A stretch of 64,000 nt of DNA from positions 25,483-89,482 of the forward strand of contig CAZZMD010000012.1 of NCBI GenBank assembly GCA_964655355.1, read 5' to 3'. The stretch is from CALGDE01 sp964655355. GTDB lineage: Bacteria; Cyanobacteriota; Cyanobacteriia; CACIAM-69d. A model generated the notes under the pieces. The model saw only the letters and a list, made by a program, of their open reading frames with translations. It was not told where the DNA came from and searched no databases. Both the position numbers and the translations under genes were made by a program. Positions 1 to 7,072 of the stretch are shown here, one piece after another (positions within the stretch are counted from its first letter, which is position 1; every line of letters starts with the position of its first letter).

Positions 1-1
1 C

Positions 2-349
2 CTAAAGCAGTTGCCCGGTGGTCCCTACGAGAACTTGGAAGCGAAGCGTATTGATGCTGGTCCTAAGTCCGAGTGGAACGAATTTGATTACCAGTTCATC
101 GGTAAAAAGCTGGCTCCCACCTTCAAAATCCCTGAGGGTGAGCACTACGTCCGTTTGGAAAGCGGTAAGGGCGAGCTGGGCATTTATCTGGTGGGGAACA
201 ACAATGTCTTCCCCTGGCGCTGGAAGATCCGCGCCCCGGATTTCAACAACTTGCAAATCTTGCCCCAGTTGCTGAAGGGCGTCAAAGTTGCTGACATTAT
301 GGCAATCCTGGGCAGCATCGACGTCATTATGGGCTCGGTGGACCGGTAA
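2..349 (+). CDS. ndhH: NAD(P)H-quinone oxidoreductase subunit H, C-terminal part (5' end outside window)
   Basis: This is the last 115 codons of the 49-kDa-type subunit of the thylakoid NDH-1 complex, which passes electrons to plastoquinone in respiration and cyclic electron flow. The reading frame is open from base 2 with no internal start needed, so the gene begins upstream of the window. The carboxy end carries family hallmarks: GGPYENLEAKRI, SEWNEFDYQFIGKK, GELGIYLVG, FPWRWKIRAPDF and the terminal DIMAILGSIDVIMGSVDR, which closely match chloroplast and cyanobacterial NdhH. A hairpin with a T-run follows the stop, so this is probably the end of a transcript. No other ndh gene is visible in the window. 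Confidence 0.95.
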   Translation, partial: LKQLPGGPYENLEAKRIDAGPKSEWNEFDYQFIGKKLAPTFKIPEGEHYVRLESGKGELGIYLVGNNNVFPWRWKIRAPDFNNLQILPQLLKGVKVADIMAILGSIDVIMGSVDR

Positions 350-386
350 TCTAACTCGGTTTGAATGCCGCTCTAAATGCTACGAA

Positions 387-428
387 TGTGCCCCTGGAGG
401 TTCAAGACTTTCAGGGGCATGTTTTTTA
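387..428 (+). terminator. Rho-independent terminator after ndhH
   Basis: An 8-bp perfect stem (tgcccctg at 389-396 and caggggca at 412-419) is followed by tgttttttat. It lies 40 bp after the ndhH stop codon and before a gene on the opposite strand. Confidence 0.8.
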
Positions 429-456
429 TGGGTTCGGTTGCTCTCTCGAATAATTG

Positions 457-819
457 CTAAAGCTGATTGGTCTCGGCCCAGGTTTTGAGTTCTTCTAGGA
501 AGCCGATCGCCGTTCTGCCAAAGTCCGTAATTTCATAGGTGACGGCGATGGGGCGATCGCACAGGACTTCCCGCTGAATCAATCCGGCGTCTTCCATTTC
601 TTTGAGACGTTGACTGATCATTTTTTTGCTCGCGCCCCCAATCTGCCGGGCCAGATCATTGAAGCGCACCGGTCCATCCTTGAGATGCCACAGGATCGAC
701 CCTTTCCATTTACCCCCCAACAGTCGCATCCCTCGCTCAATGGGACAGGGCTCTAAACAAGGTTCCGCGACTTGCTTTTGCCGATTTTGACCGGTGGTGA
801 TGGTGAGAGTGCGTCCCAT
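457..819 (-). CDS. HxlR-family winged-helix transcriptional regulator
   Basis: A 120-residue protein of the HxlR/DUF24 family. The winged-helix domain spans about residues 25-110, with the typical PIERGMRLLGGKWKGSILWHL opening helix, ARQIGGASKKMISQRLKEMEDAGLIQRE recognition region and the wing strand VTYEITDFG. Cys21 and Cys25 sit directly before the domain, where related regulators such as Bacillus YodB and HypR carry a redox- or quinone-sensing cysteine; sensing here is inferred. It is transcribed divergently from a glutathione S-transferase gene 151 bp away, the usual arrangement for a repressor that controls a detoxification gene and itself. The ATG at 819 gives the normal family length. 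Confidence 0.88.
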   Translation of the reverse strand: MGRTLTITTGQNRQKQVAEPCLEPCPIERGMRLLGGKWKGSILWHLKDGPVRFNDLARQIGGASKKMISQRLKEMEDAGLIQREVLCDRPIAVTYEITDFGRTAIGFLEELKTWAETNQL

Positions 820-844
820 GGCGAGCCTGATGATTCAAAAAGGT

Positions 845-897
845 GGTTACTAAAAGGATACTAATTGACGCTGGTTACCTGTTTTCTTAGCGTAGAT
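845..897 (+). promoter_or_regulatory. Possible promoter and operator in the hxlR/GST divergent gap
   Basis: Two TACTA words (849-853 and 859-863) lie 10 bp apart, and two GGTTAC words (845-850 and 873-878) lie around a TTGACG (865-870). TAGCGT (888-893) stands 17 bp after TTGACG, giving a weak -35/-10 pair pointing toward the transferase gene. HxlR proteins bind such short repeats next to promoters, but these repeats are direct rather than inverted, so the assignment is tentative. Confidence 0.3.
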
Positions 898-970
898 CTC
901 AACGGCTCCATCGTCACCTGGGGCATCTGGGGTGATGGGGGATATGAGCATTACGGTGAGGATTTTTTCC

Positions 971-1675
971 ATGTCAACGCCAGAAATCCATCTTTATACC
1001 GCGTCCACGATGAATGGTTGGAAGCCGGTGATTTTCCTGGAGGAGGCGGAGGTTGAGTACGATCTGACCTACATCGATTTCGGCAAGAAGGAACAAAAGT
1101 CTGAGTGGTATACCCAACTCAATCCCAATGGGCGAATCCCGACCATTGTTGATCGCAGTAATGATGATTTTTCTGTGTTCGAATCCGGGGCGATTCTTTG
1201 GTATTTGGCGGAAAAATATGGCAAGTTTTTGCCCGCCGATAGCAAGGGGCGATCGCAGGTGTTGCAGTGGCTGATGTTCCAGATGGGGGGCGTGGGACCG
1301 ATGATGGGGCAGGCGATGTTTTTTCAGCGGATTGCCGCGCCGAAGGGCATTGAGGATGAGTATGCGATCGACCGGTATGTGAAGGAATCTCGGCGGTTGC
1401 TTGAGGTGTTGGATAAGCAGTTGGCGGGTAAGGATTATTTGCTGGGGGCGGAGTTTTCCATTGCGGATATTGCCACCTATCCTTGGGCGCGGTCCTACCC
1501 TTGGGCGAAGGTGTCTGTGGAGGGGCTGAATCACCTGCAAGCTTGGTTTGATCGCATTGATGCTCGCCCGAAAACCCAGAAGGCGTTGACGATTCCTAAG
1601 CCATTCCCGGCCTTTTTTGGCAAGGGCGATATGTCGGACTCCATTACTGAAAATGCATCCCGGTTTAATGCTTAA
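971..1675 (+). CDS. Glutathione S-transferase family protein, YfcG/YghU-like
   Basis: A 234-residue cytosolic thiol transferase. The thioredoxin-like N-terminal domain (about residues 1-85) begins IHLYTASTMNGWK and contains the glutathione-binding NPNGRIPTIVD and FESGAILWYLAEKYG motifs. The all-helical C-terminal domain contains QWLMFQMGGVGPMMGQ and FSIADIATYPWAR. The TxNG-type active-site region and the NPNGRIP loop point to the Nu-type disulfide-bond oxidoreductases (YfcG, YghU) rather than classical conjugating enzymes. I chose the ATG at 971 because it is preceded by TGAGGA at a workable distance and starts right at the domain; an in-frame ATG at 932 would add 13 residues. The divergent HxlR regulator suggests electrophile- or oxidant-inducible expression. 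Confidence 0.88.
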   Translation: MSTPEIHLYTASTMNGWKPVIFLEEAEVEYDLTYIDFGKKEQKSEWYTQLNPNGRIPTIVDRSNDDFSVFESGAILWYLAEKYGKFLPADSKGRSQVLQWLMFQMGGVGPMMGQAMFFQRIAAPKGIEDEYAIDRYVKESRRLLEVLDKQLAGKDYLLGAEFSIADIATYPWARSYPWAKVSVEGLNHLQAWFDRIDARPKTQKALTIPKPFPAFFGKGDMSDSITENASRFNA

Positions 1676-1710
1676 TCCCCAAATCCTAATGCTCCTGAAC
1701 GCGATCGCTG

Positions 1711-3852
1711 CTAGGGCTGAACCACTTTGCGATATTTGGCGCGAATGGCGTCGCGGGATAGGGAGAGGGAGGTGTCGGTGATGGGGGCCGAGTCGGGAAT
1801 TAGGGCGGGGGCAACGTCGTCGGCGATGGGGAGCTGCACATGGAATTGGCTCCCTTTGTCCTTGCCTTCGGATTCTGCCCAGATGGTTCCCCCGAGGCCA
1901 TTCATGACCTGGCGGCAGATGGCTAAGCCTAGGCCGGTGCCGCCAACGGTGCGGCGTAGGGAGCCCTCCGCTTGATAGAACCGGTCAAAGACTGCTTCTA
2001 GTTGGTTGGACTCAATGCCTCGCCCCGTATCAGCTACGGTGATTTGCAGTTGGTCGCGATCGCTGTGTTCTTGGGCGGTAATGGTGACGTGACCGTCCTG
2101 GGGGGTAAATTTGCAGGCATTGTCGAGGAGTTTGGATAGGACTTCCACTAGCCATTCCCCATCCGCTTTCACTGGGCTGAGGTTGTTGGGCAGCTCCATC
2201 AGAATCATCGGTCGGTCTTGGGGGTCGAGGCGGGTGTAAATCCCACTGAGGGCAAGCTCGACGCACTCTTGCACCGATAGGGCTTCCAAGGTCCAGGGGA
2301 TTCGTCCACTTTCCAGGCGGGATAGGGTGAGGAAATCTTGGACCAGATAGCGCATGCGATCGGCGTCTGTCAGAGCGGTTTCCAACATGACCTGTCGCAA
2401 TTCCTGGGCCATATCCGGTTCGGTGGCGAGGCTCTCTAGGCAAACTCGAATGGTAGACAGGGGGGTGCGCAGTTCGTGGCCGGTGATCGCAATTAAATTG
2501 CTGCGGGTTTGGTCTAGGGCTTCGAGCTGCTCGTTGAAATTTTCCAGGTCCACGTAGGCTTTAGCTTGCAGCAGTGCACCCCCCAGTTGAACCGCCACCG
2601 CTTGCACGAGGTTGACTTCGTCGTCGGACCAGGGATGGGGCAGGCTGCCGCAGTGGTGGAGTTCGATCGCCCCCAGGAACTTATCCCGATAGCGTACGGG
2701 CACCAGTAACCAGGAGGTGATGCCCCACTGGTCCGCCAGTCGTTGGGCGGGGTTATCCGCATCGGCAGCTAGGCGCGCATCCTCGCCGGTGTCGGTGATG
2801 GCCACCGTCGTAATTTCATCGCCGGCGATCGCCTGGAATAGGGGATTGCCCTCGAGGGGCCATTGACGACCCGCCACTGTTTTTACCTTGGCGGCCAGGG
2901 CTTCGTGGATGATTTTGGTGTCCGGATCGCCGGTCTGACATTCATACACCAGACAGCGGCACACCCGAAGGGCTTGGCTTAATTCCTGGGTGGCGATCGC
3001 CAGGACCTTATCGGGATTGAGGGACTGGCGAATGGTGGAGGCGATGGAATTCGTTAATCGTTCCCGCCGTTCTTTGCCCGCTAGGTGTCGATAGGCTTTG
3101 ATCAGCTTGTATTGTCCCGCTTGGAGATAGGTCATCAAGCGCTGGGCAAAGGGTTCCGGATCGCTGTGGTTGAAGGGTTGGGCGATGGATTCGGGGATGG
3201 CGGTGATCAGTGGGGCGAGGCGATCGCTCAGCTCGGGGCGATAGTTGCCAATGCGCTCTAGTAATAGCAGGGCGGCCTGGGAGGTGATTTTTCGATCAAA
3301 GGTCCAAACCCCCTCGAATCGTCGATTGCGGTCATCGGATGGCAAAATTCGGAGGGCCGATTGGACCTGGGTTTTGGGGTCGAGGTCCGGCGATCGCCGT
3401 TCTGAACACAGCAGGCAGGCGGCGTAATGCTGTCCGAGCACCACCAAGTGCCACTCGTTGGCCAGGGCATCGTCTGGGTTGAAGGCGATGGCGGTGTGGT
3501 TATTGGGCTGGGTCACCAAGTCCGTTTCCGGGGCCGCCAATACGAATACATGGGGCGATCGCTCGCCGATGCGTTCGTAGCGCCGAGCTTCCTGGCGATA
3601 AAACCGTTCCTGCTGGAAGCACGCGATTACGATGGGCTGTTCGTCATCGTTCCCGGAAAGGACTAGGTCCTCCATGGCGTGGGAGAGGGCAGTCAGGGAA
3701 TTTTTGAAATATATCTGCGATCGCAGGGTCGGGAACTCCGTCTTCAAACTGTCTAGGACGGAGTGGGACAGGGTGATCGGCGAAGGACCGGGTTGCGATG
3801 ATGAATCCACTTTCTCTGATTCAAAAGCCACGGGCGGTAAAACTCCCAACAA
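1711..3852 (-). CDS. DICT-GAF sensor histidine kinase
   Basis: A 713-residue soluble hybrid sensor. Residues about 40-170 match the DICT domain (YFKNSLTALSHAMEDLVLSGNDD, RFYRQEARRYERI, VFVLAAPETD), which is found with two-component and cyclic-nucleotide proteins in cyanobacteria and often accompanies light sensing. A GAF domain follows at about 270-430 (SWLLVPVRYRDKFLGAIELHHCG). The kinase core has the phospho-acceptor His459 in GHELRTPLST, the N box LDNACKFTP, the G1 box VADTGRGI and the G2 box GGTGLGLAI. No response regulator is adjacent, so the partner is unknown. No conserved chromophore cysteine could be assigned in the GAF domain by eye. The ATG at 3852 gives a complete DICT domain. Confidence 0.9.
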   Translation of the reverse strand: MLGVLPPVAFESEKVDSSSQPGPSPITLSHSVLDSLKTEFPTLRSQIYFKNSLTALSHAMEDLVLSGNDDEQPIVIACFQQERFYRQEARRYERIGERSPHVFVLAAPETDLVTQPNNHTAIAFNPDDALANEWHLVVLGQHYAACLLCSERRSPDLDPKTQVQSALRILPSDDRNRRFEGVWTFDRKITSQAALLLLERIGNYRPELSDRLAPLITAIPESIAQPFNHSDPEPFAQRLMTYLQAGQYKLIKAYRHLAGKERRERLTNSIASTIRQSLNPDKVLAIATQELSQALRVCRCLVYECQTGDPDTKIIHEALAAKVKTVAGRQWPLEGNPLFQAIAGDEITTVAITDTGEDARLAADADNPAQRLADQWGITSWLLVPVRYRDKFLGAIELHHCGSLPHPWSDDEVNLVQAVAVQLGGALLQAKAYVDLENFNEQLEALDQTRSNLIAITGHELRTPLSTIRVCLESLATEPDMAQELRQVMLETALTDADRMRYLVQDFLTLSRLESGRIPWTLEALSVQECVELALSGIYTRLDPQDRPMILMELPNNLSPVKADGEWLVEVLSKLLDNACKFTPQDGHVTITAQEHSDRDQLQITVADTGRGIESNQLEAVFDRFYQAEGSLRRTVGGTGLGLAICRQVMNGLGGTIWAESEGKDKGSQFHVQLPIADDVAPALIPDSAPITDTSLSLSRDAIRAKYRKVVQP

Positions 3853-3915
3853 TTGGGGTGAAGCTAGGTCTCCCCATCGTGAGTGGATAAGAGAATAGGC
3901 GCTGCCAACGTCGCC

Positions 3916-3945
3916 GATATTTCAGGAAAAGATATTTCAGGAAAA
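3916..3945. repeat. Perfect 15-bp tandem duplication
   Basis: The unit gatatttcaggaaaa occurs twice head to tail in the gap upstream of the DICT kinase. It is one of many short duplications in this window. Confidence 0.9.
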
Positions 3946-4033
3946 CTTGAGGCGCAACGCTACTGTTTAGCCTAGCAGGTCATCGGGATCGGACGATTTG
4001 CCATAACGGAGATGTTACAGAGGGAACAGACCA

Positions 4034-5140
4034 CTAAGAATTGAGGGTGTTCAGGACCGCCGCAATCAGACGCTGATTTTGGTCCTCGGTGCGCACGGCG
4101 ACGCGGAAATGATGGTGTCCTAGCTCTGGAAAGGTGGAGCAGTCGCGGATGGCAATGCGATCGCGACGCAACAAGTGTTGTTGTAACGAGGGGGCGGGCG
4201 TCGAGCTTTTTACGAGCAAGAAATTGGCCGCGCCGGGGTATACGGTTATGCCGCCCATGTTTTGGAGCGATCGCCCCAAGGTTGCCCGGGTATCCGGCAG
4301 CCAGTGCCAGGTTGTCTGGGCAAAGTCGCGATCGCTCAGGGCCGCCAATCCAGCCACTTCGGCCAAAGCATTGACGGACCAGGGATCCCGCCATTGCTGC
4401 CATCGCTGGAGCCGATCCGGATGGGCGATCGCATACCCCAAACGTAATCCCGGAATGCTGTAGAACTTGGTGAGCGATCGCACGATCACGAGCTGGGGAT
4501 AGTCCGCGATGCAATGAATTAGGTTTTGTTGTTCCTCGGGGGGCAAAAAATCCATGAAGGCTTCGTCAATTGCCACTATTTCAAGGGCGTCCGCCGTGCT
4601 TTCCAGATGCTGACGGATTGTCTGGGCCGTCCATAGCCGACCGGTGGGGTTATGGGGATTATTCAGCCAGAGACCGCTATGGGACTGGGGCGATCGCGGC
4701 CAGGGTAGGTCAGTGTTGTTGGGGTCTAGGGACAGGGGAAGGGGGGTAATGGGAATCTGGAGCGATCGCAATGCTCGCCCGTAATCTGCAAACGCGGGGA
4801 CCGGTAAATATACGGTGCTGAGATCCTGGCAATCCCGCGCTATCCAGGTAAATAACTCCGCTGCGCCATTGCCAGGAAAAATCCACGCCGGATCGATGGA
4901 ATGCCCCTGAGTCTGATGATGCTGGGCGATCGCCTGGCGGAGTCGGGTGTATTCAGGGTCGGGATAGGCCGTGAGCGATCGCCGGGTTTGAATTGCCGTT
5001 TGTAGGGCATCAATCACTGACTGGGGCGGCCCCAGGGGATTAATGCTGGCGGAAAAATCTAGGATTTCATCGGGGGAACATTGGGCGATCGCTGCGGCCC
5101 AACTTAAATTTCCCCCGTGGGTGGGTGTGGTCAGATCCAT
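4034..5140 (-). CDS. cobD: Threonine-phosphate decarboxylase (cobalamin side-chain synthesis)
   Basis: A 368-residue fold-type I PLP enzyme that makes (R)-1-aminopropan-2-yl phosphate for the nucleotide loop of cobalamin or pseudocobalamin. The start HGGNLSWAA and FSASINPLGPP matches CobD/CobC rather than histidinol-phosphate aminotransferase. The PLP-binding Lys225 lies in SLTKFYSIPGLRLGYA, with LNNPHNPTGRLW and AIDEAFMDF as the other cofactor-contact motifs. No other cobalamin gene is nearby and no cobalamin riboswitch is visible upstream, so it appears to be a stand-alone pathway gene here. HisC remains an alternative, but the N-terminal signature argues against it. Confidence 0.88.
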   Translation of the reverse strand: MDLTTPTHGGNLSWAAAIAQCSPDEILDFSASINPLGPPQSVIDALQTAIQTRRSLTAYPDPEYTRLRQAIAQHHQTQGHSIDPAWIFPGNGAAELFTWIARDCQDLSTVYLPVPAFADYGRALRSLQIPITPLPLSLDPNNTDLPWPRSPQSHSGLWLNNPHNPTGRLWTAQTIRQHLESTADALEIVAIDEAFMDFLPPEEQQNLIHCIADYPQLVIVRSLTKFYSIPGLRLGYAIAHPDRLQRWQQWRDPWSVNALAEVAGLAALSDRDFAQTTWHWLPDTRATLGRSLQNMGGITVYPGAANFLLVKSSTPAPSLQQHLLRRDRIAIRDCSTFPELGHHHFRVAVRTEDQNQRLIAAVLNTLNS

Positions 5141-5185
5141 CCTCAGCTCCCATCCCTCAAGCTCTCAAGGCACTAGGAATCCCCT

Positions 5186-5653
5186 TTAGTTCTCCTCAGA
5201 ATTACCAGTGCGACGCCCCAGTTCGTAGATGCCGCAGGCCATCACGCCAATGATGCCTAAACTGACGGTCCAACCGCTGCCGAAGCTCCACACCACGAGC
5301 CAGTTTGCCCCGACCCCCGCCAAGAAAAAGGGAAAGGTGCTAAAAATTGACGCGTAAAACGCATTCTGGGCTTCCCGATTTTCGCGGGTGCGCTCATATT
5401 CCGCCTCGGTGGTGTAGAGCGATCGCTCGGCATAATCAAACCACTGGGCAATTTTGTCCATAAACCAATCGCTGACGGGAGAAAACGCCAAATACAACGC
5501 TAGCGACCATAAACAGGAGCCCGCGATCGCCTCACCGCTGGCTTCCACCACAAAGGGCACCCACTCCGGCAACGGCACAATAAACCCAGTCAAAACGCCA
5601 GCGACGCCCAATCCCACTAAACCCATCCTTGTTTTTTCATCCCCAAACACCAC
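5186..5653 (-). CDS. Unrecognised integral membrane protein
   Basis: A 155-residue protein with about four hydrophobic segments: LVGLGVAGVLTGFIV, SCLWSLALYLAF, FYASIFSTFPFFLAGVGANWLVVW and VSLGIIGVMACGIYELG. A charged loop with YAERSLYTTEAEYERTRENRE lies between the second and third. Base composition and HIP1 sites resemble the surrounding chromosome, so it is probably a native conserved gene. It lies 45 bp upstream of cobD on the same strand and could share its transcript. I do not recognise the family. Confidence 0.6.
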   Translation of the reverse strand: MVFGDEKTRMGLVGLGVAGVLTGFIVPLPEWVPFVVEASGEAIAGSCLWSLALYLAFSPVSDWFMDKIAQWFDYAERSLYTTEAEYERTRENREAQNAFYASIFSTFPFFLAGVGANWLVVWSFGSGWTVSLGIIGVMACGIYELGRRTGNSEEN

Positions 5654-5896
5654 AACTAGGGTAACGTCCCAGCTAGCCCCAAGTCTGTGCCAATTGATTG
5701 GTTATTGCATTCTGGACAGTATAGGAATTGTAACGCTTAGCCATCTCCTTTAGCCACACTGCTCCTTTGATTTCGAAGTAGGCTTCTAAACAATAAACTG
5801 AGTCTATGAGTGGTTAAGTAATGTCAATGTTTGTGCTTTTTTCGTCTTCTTTGGGCGTCAAAAAAAAGACAATGCTAGCTTTGGTGAAAGTTGTAA

Positions 5897-6166
5897 ATGA
5901 GATTTTATTATATGTCCAGCCTAGTTGATCCTAAAGTTCAAGGTCTCCTCGAAGAACTGCGGGGAGAAATAGAGCGATCTAATGCAGATCCAGAAAGACC
6001 TACCTACATTGCATTGATCAGTCTTGGGGAGCCAGCGCGCGACAGTATTCTTAAGATTAAAGTGGGAAATAATGGATGTGATGGTACATGGGAGATAGAT
6101 GAAAATGGTGAGCTTGTATGTAATACGAAAACTCGGAGTCAGAGGTCTCTCGGGGAGATGGCTTAG
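5897..6166 (+). CDS. Small protein of unknown function in the AT-rich island
   Basis: An 89-residue ORF with an acidic, probably helical N-terminus (KVQGLLEELRGEIERSNADPE) followed by a strand-rich segment (YIALISLGEPARDSILKIKVG) and CDGTWEIDENGELVCN. There is no signal peptide or membrane segment. GGTGAAAG stands 6-8 bases before the ATG at 5897, which favours that start over the in-frame ATG at 5912. Codon use is more AT-rich than in neighbouring genes. The next gene starts 46 bp downstream on the same strand, so the two are probably co-transcribed. I do not recognise the family. Confidence 0.5.
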   Translation: MRFYYMSSLVDPKVQGLLEELRGEIERSNADPERPTYIALISLGEPARDSILKIKVGNNGCDGTWEIDENGELVCNTKTRSQRSLGEMA

Positions 6167-6211
6167 CCCAGAATCGGTATCGCTCTGTACAAGTCGAGGG
6201 CATCTGCATAA

Positions 6212-6805
6212 GTGGCTTTAAAGAGAATCGCTGAACAGATTTTTCATGCTTCTCGTGGGGGCGGAAAGAGAATCCTTGGTGACCTATATAGGGGAGTGAA
6301 GACTTCTCTATATACTATCTTTGTACACGAATACGTGGCTACAGTAGAGCTCGTTGCTAAGAGTATTTGGCCATTGTCTTTGGTTGTGTCTCTCTTATTG
6401 TTTTCAGAGCCGATTGGCAATCTTTTTAATAGAGTTGATAAGCTTGTAGTCCGTGAGGCTATTGAGGCTGTTTTCAGAGACACTGAAATTCAGACTATAA
6501 ATGCATTCAAGAAGCTAAGTCGAGATGAGATTGAGCTTGTGATTTGGATGGCGGGTCGTCCTGTGAATGTGCCAGGAACTAAGTTTGTAGATGTAAACAA
6601 AGATGTTCTCCTTGCACTGGAAGAATATGGTTTTATAAAGTTCGAAGGATCGAACAAGCAAAAAGTTCCATTAGAGCAGGCTGTCAAGGTTGTTTCTACA
6701 GATTCAGGGCGTGCTTTCTATGATGATATACGCGTTCATATGATAAATCGCTATCTGGAAAGTGTTAGAAATAAGGTTCAAGAAGATGGAAGTTCTTCTG
6801 AGTAA
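6212..6805 (+). CDS. Membrane-anchored protein of unknown function in the AT-rich island
   Basis: A 197-residue protein starting at GTG 6212, with GAGGG about 11 bases upstream. After a basic N-terminus there is one clear membrane segment, SIWPLSLVVSLLLFSEPIG, at about residues 51-70. The rest is soluble: helix-rich RDEIELVIWMAGRP, then DVLLALEEYGFIKFEG, which has the helix-then-wing look of a winged-helix fold but lacks a diagnostic motif. It is AT-rich and lies directly after the 89-residue ORF. Its function is unknown; a membrane-tethered sensor or regulator is only a guess. Confidence 0.55.
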   Translation: MALKRIAEQIFHASRGGGKRILGDLYRGVKTSLYTIFVHEYVATVELVAKSIWPLSLVVSLLLFSEPIGNLFNRVDKLVVREAIEAVFRDTEIQTINAFKKLSRDEIELVIWMAGRPVNVPGTKFVDVNKDVLLALEEYGFIKFEGSNKQKVPLEQAVKVVSTDSGRAFYDDIRVHMINRYLESVRNKVQEDGSSSE

Positions 6806-7072
6806 TAGTTTCTGGTCAGGGTGAGTTATGCAGGGATTCCTGTCTTCTATAGATAGTTTATCTTGTGATTTGTACTAGATGTTCCCAGGTTTCGCTTTGT
6901 TTCTCCGGTTGGTGAAGGTTACTGTACTTTGTTGAGATATGGTAAATATTATGCCTCCTTGTACTAGTTTCTCTTCCTGTTTGTTGATGAGTTGGGGTGA
7001 TCAGGCAATGTAGTTAAGGTGATTAACTGTGGGTAGTTATCGCTGATTGGCTGCCCCATTCGCCCCCTGCCC

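Larger units (their letters stand above)
5690..7050. other. AT-rich, HIP1-free island
   Basis: Sampled lines in this stretch are about 40-42% GC, while a sampled line from the following symporter gene is about 65%. No GCGATCGC octamer is seen between the one near 5525 and the one near 7316, although the octamer is frequent elsewhere. The stretch holds two unrecognised genes. I found no flanking direct repeats, integrase, tRNA or transposase. Bases 6806-7072 after the second gene contain nothing I could assign. Confidence 0.7.

Noticed and set aside
5141..5185. Possible cobalamin riboswitch upstream of cobD.
   Set aside because: The gap is only 45 bp and holds no B12-box-like sequence.
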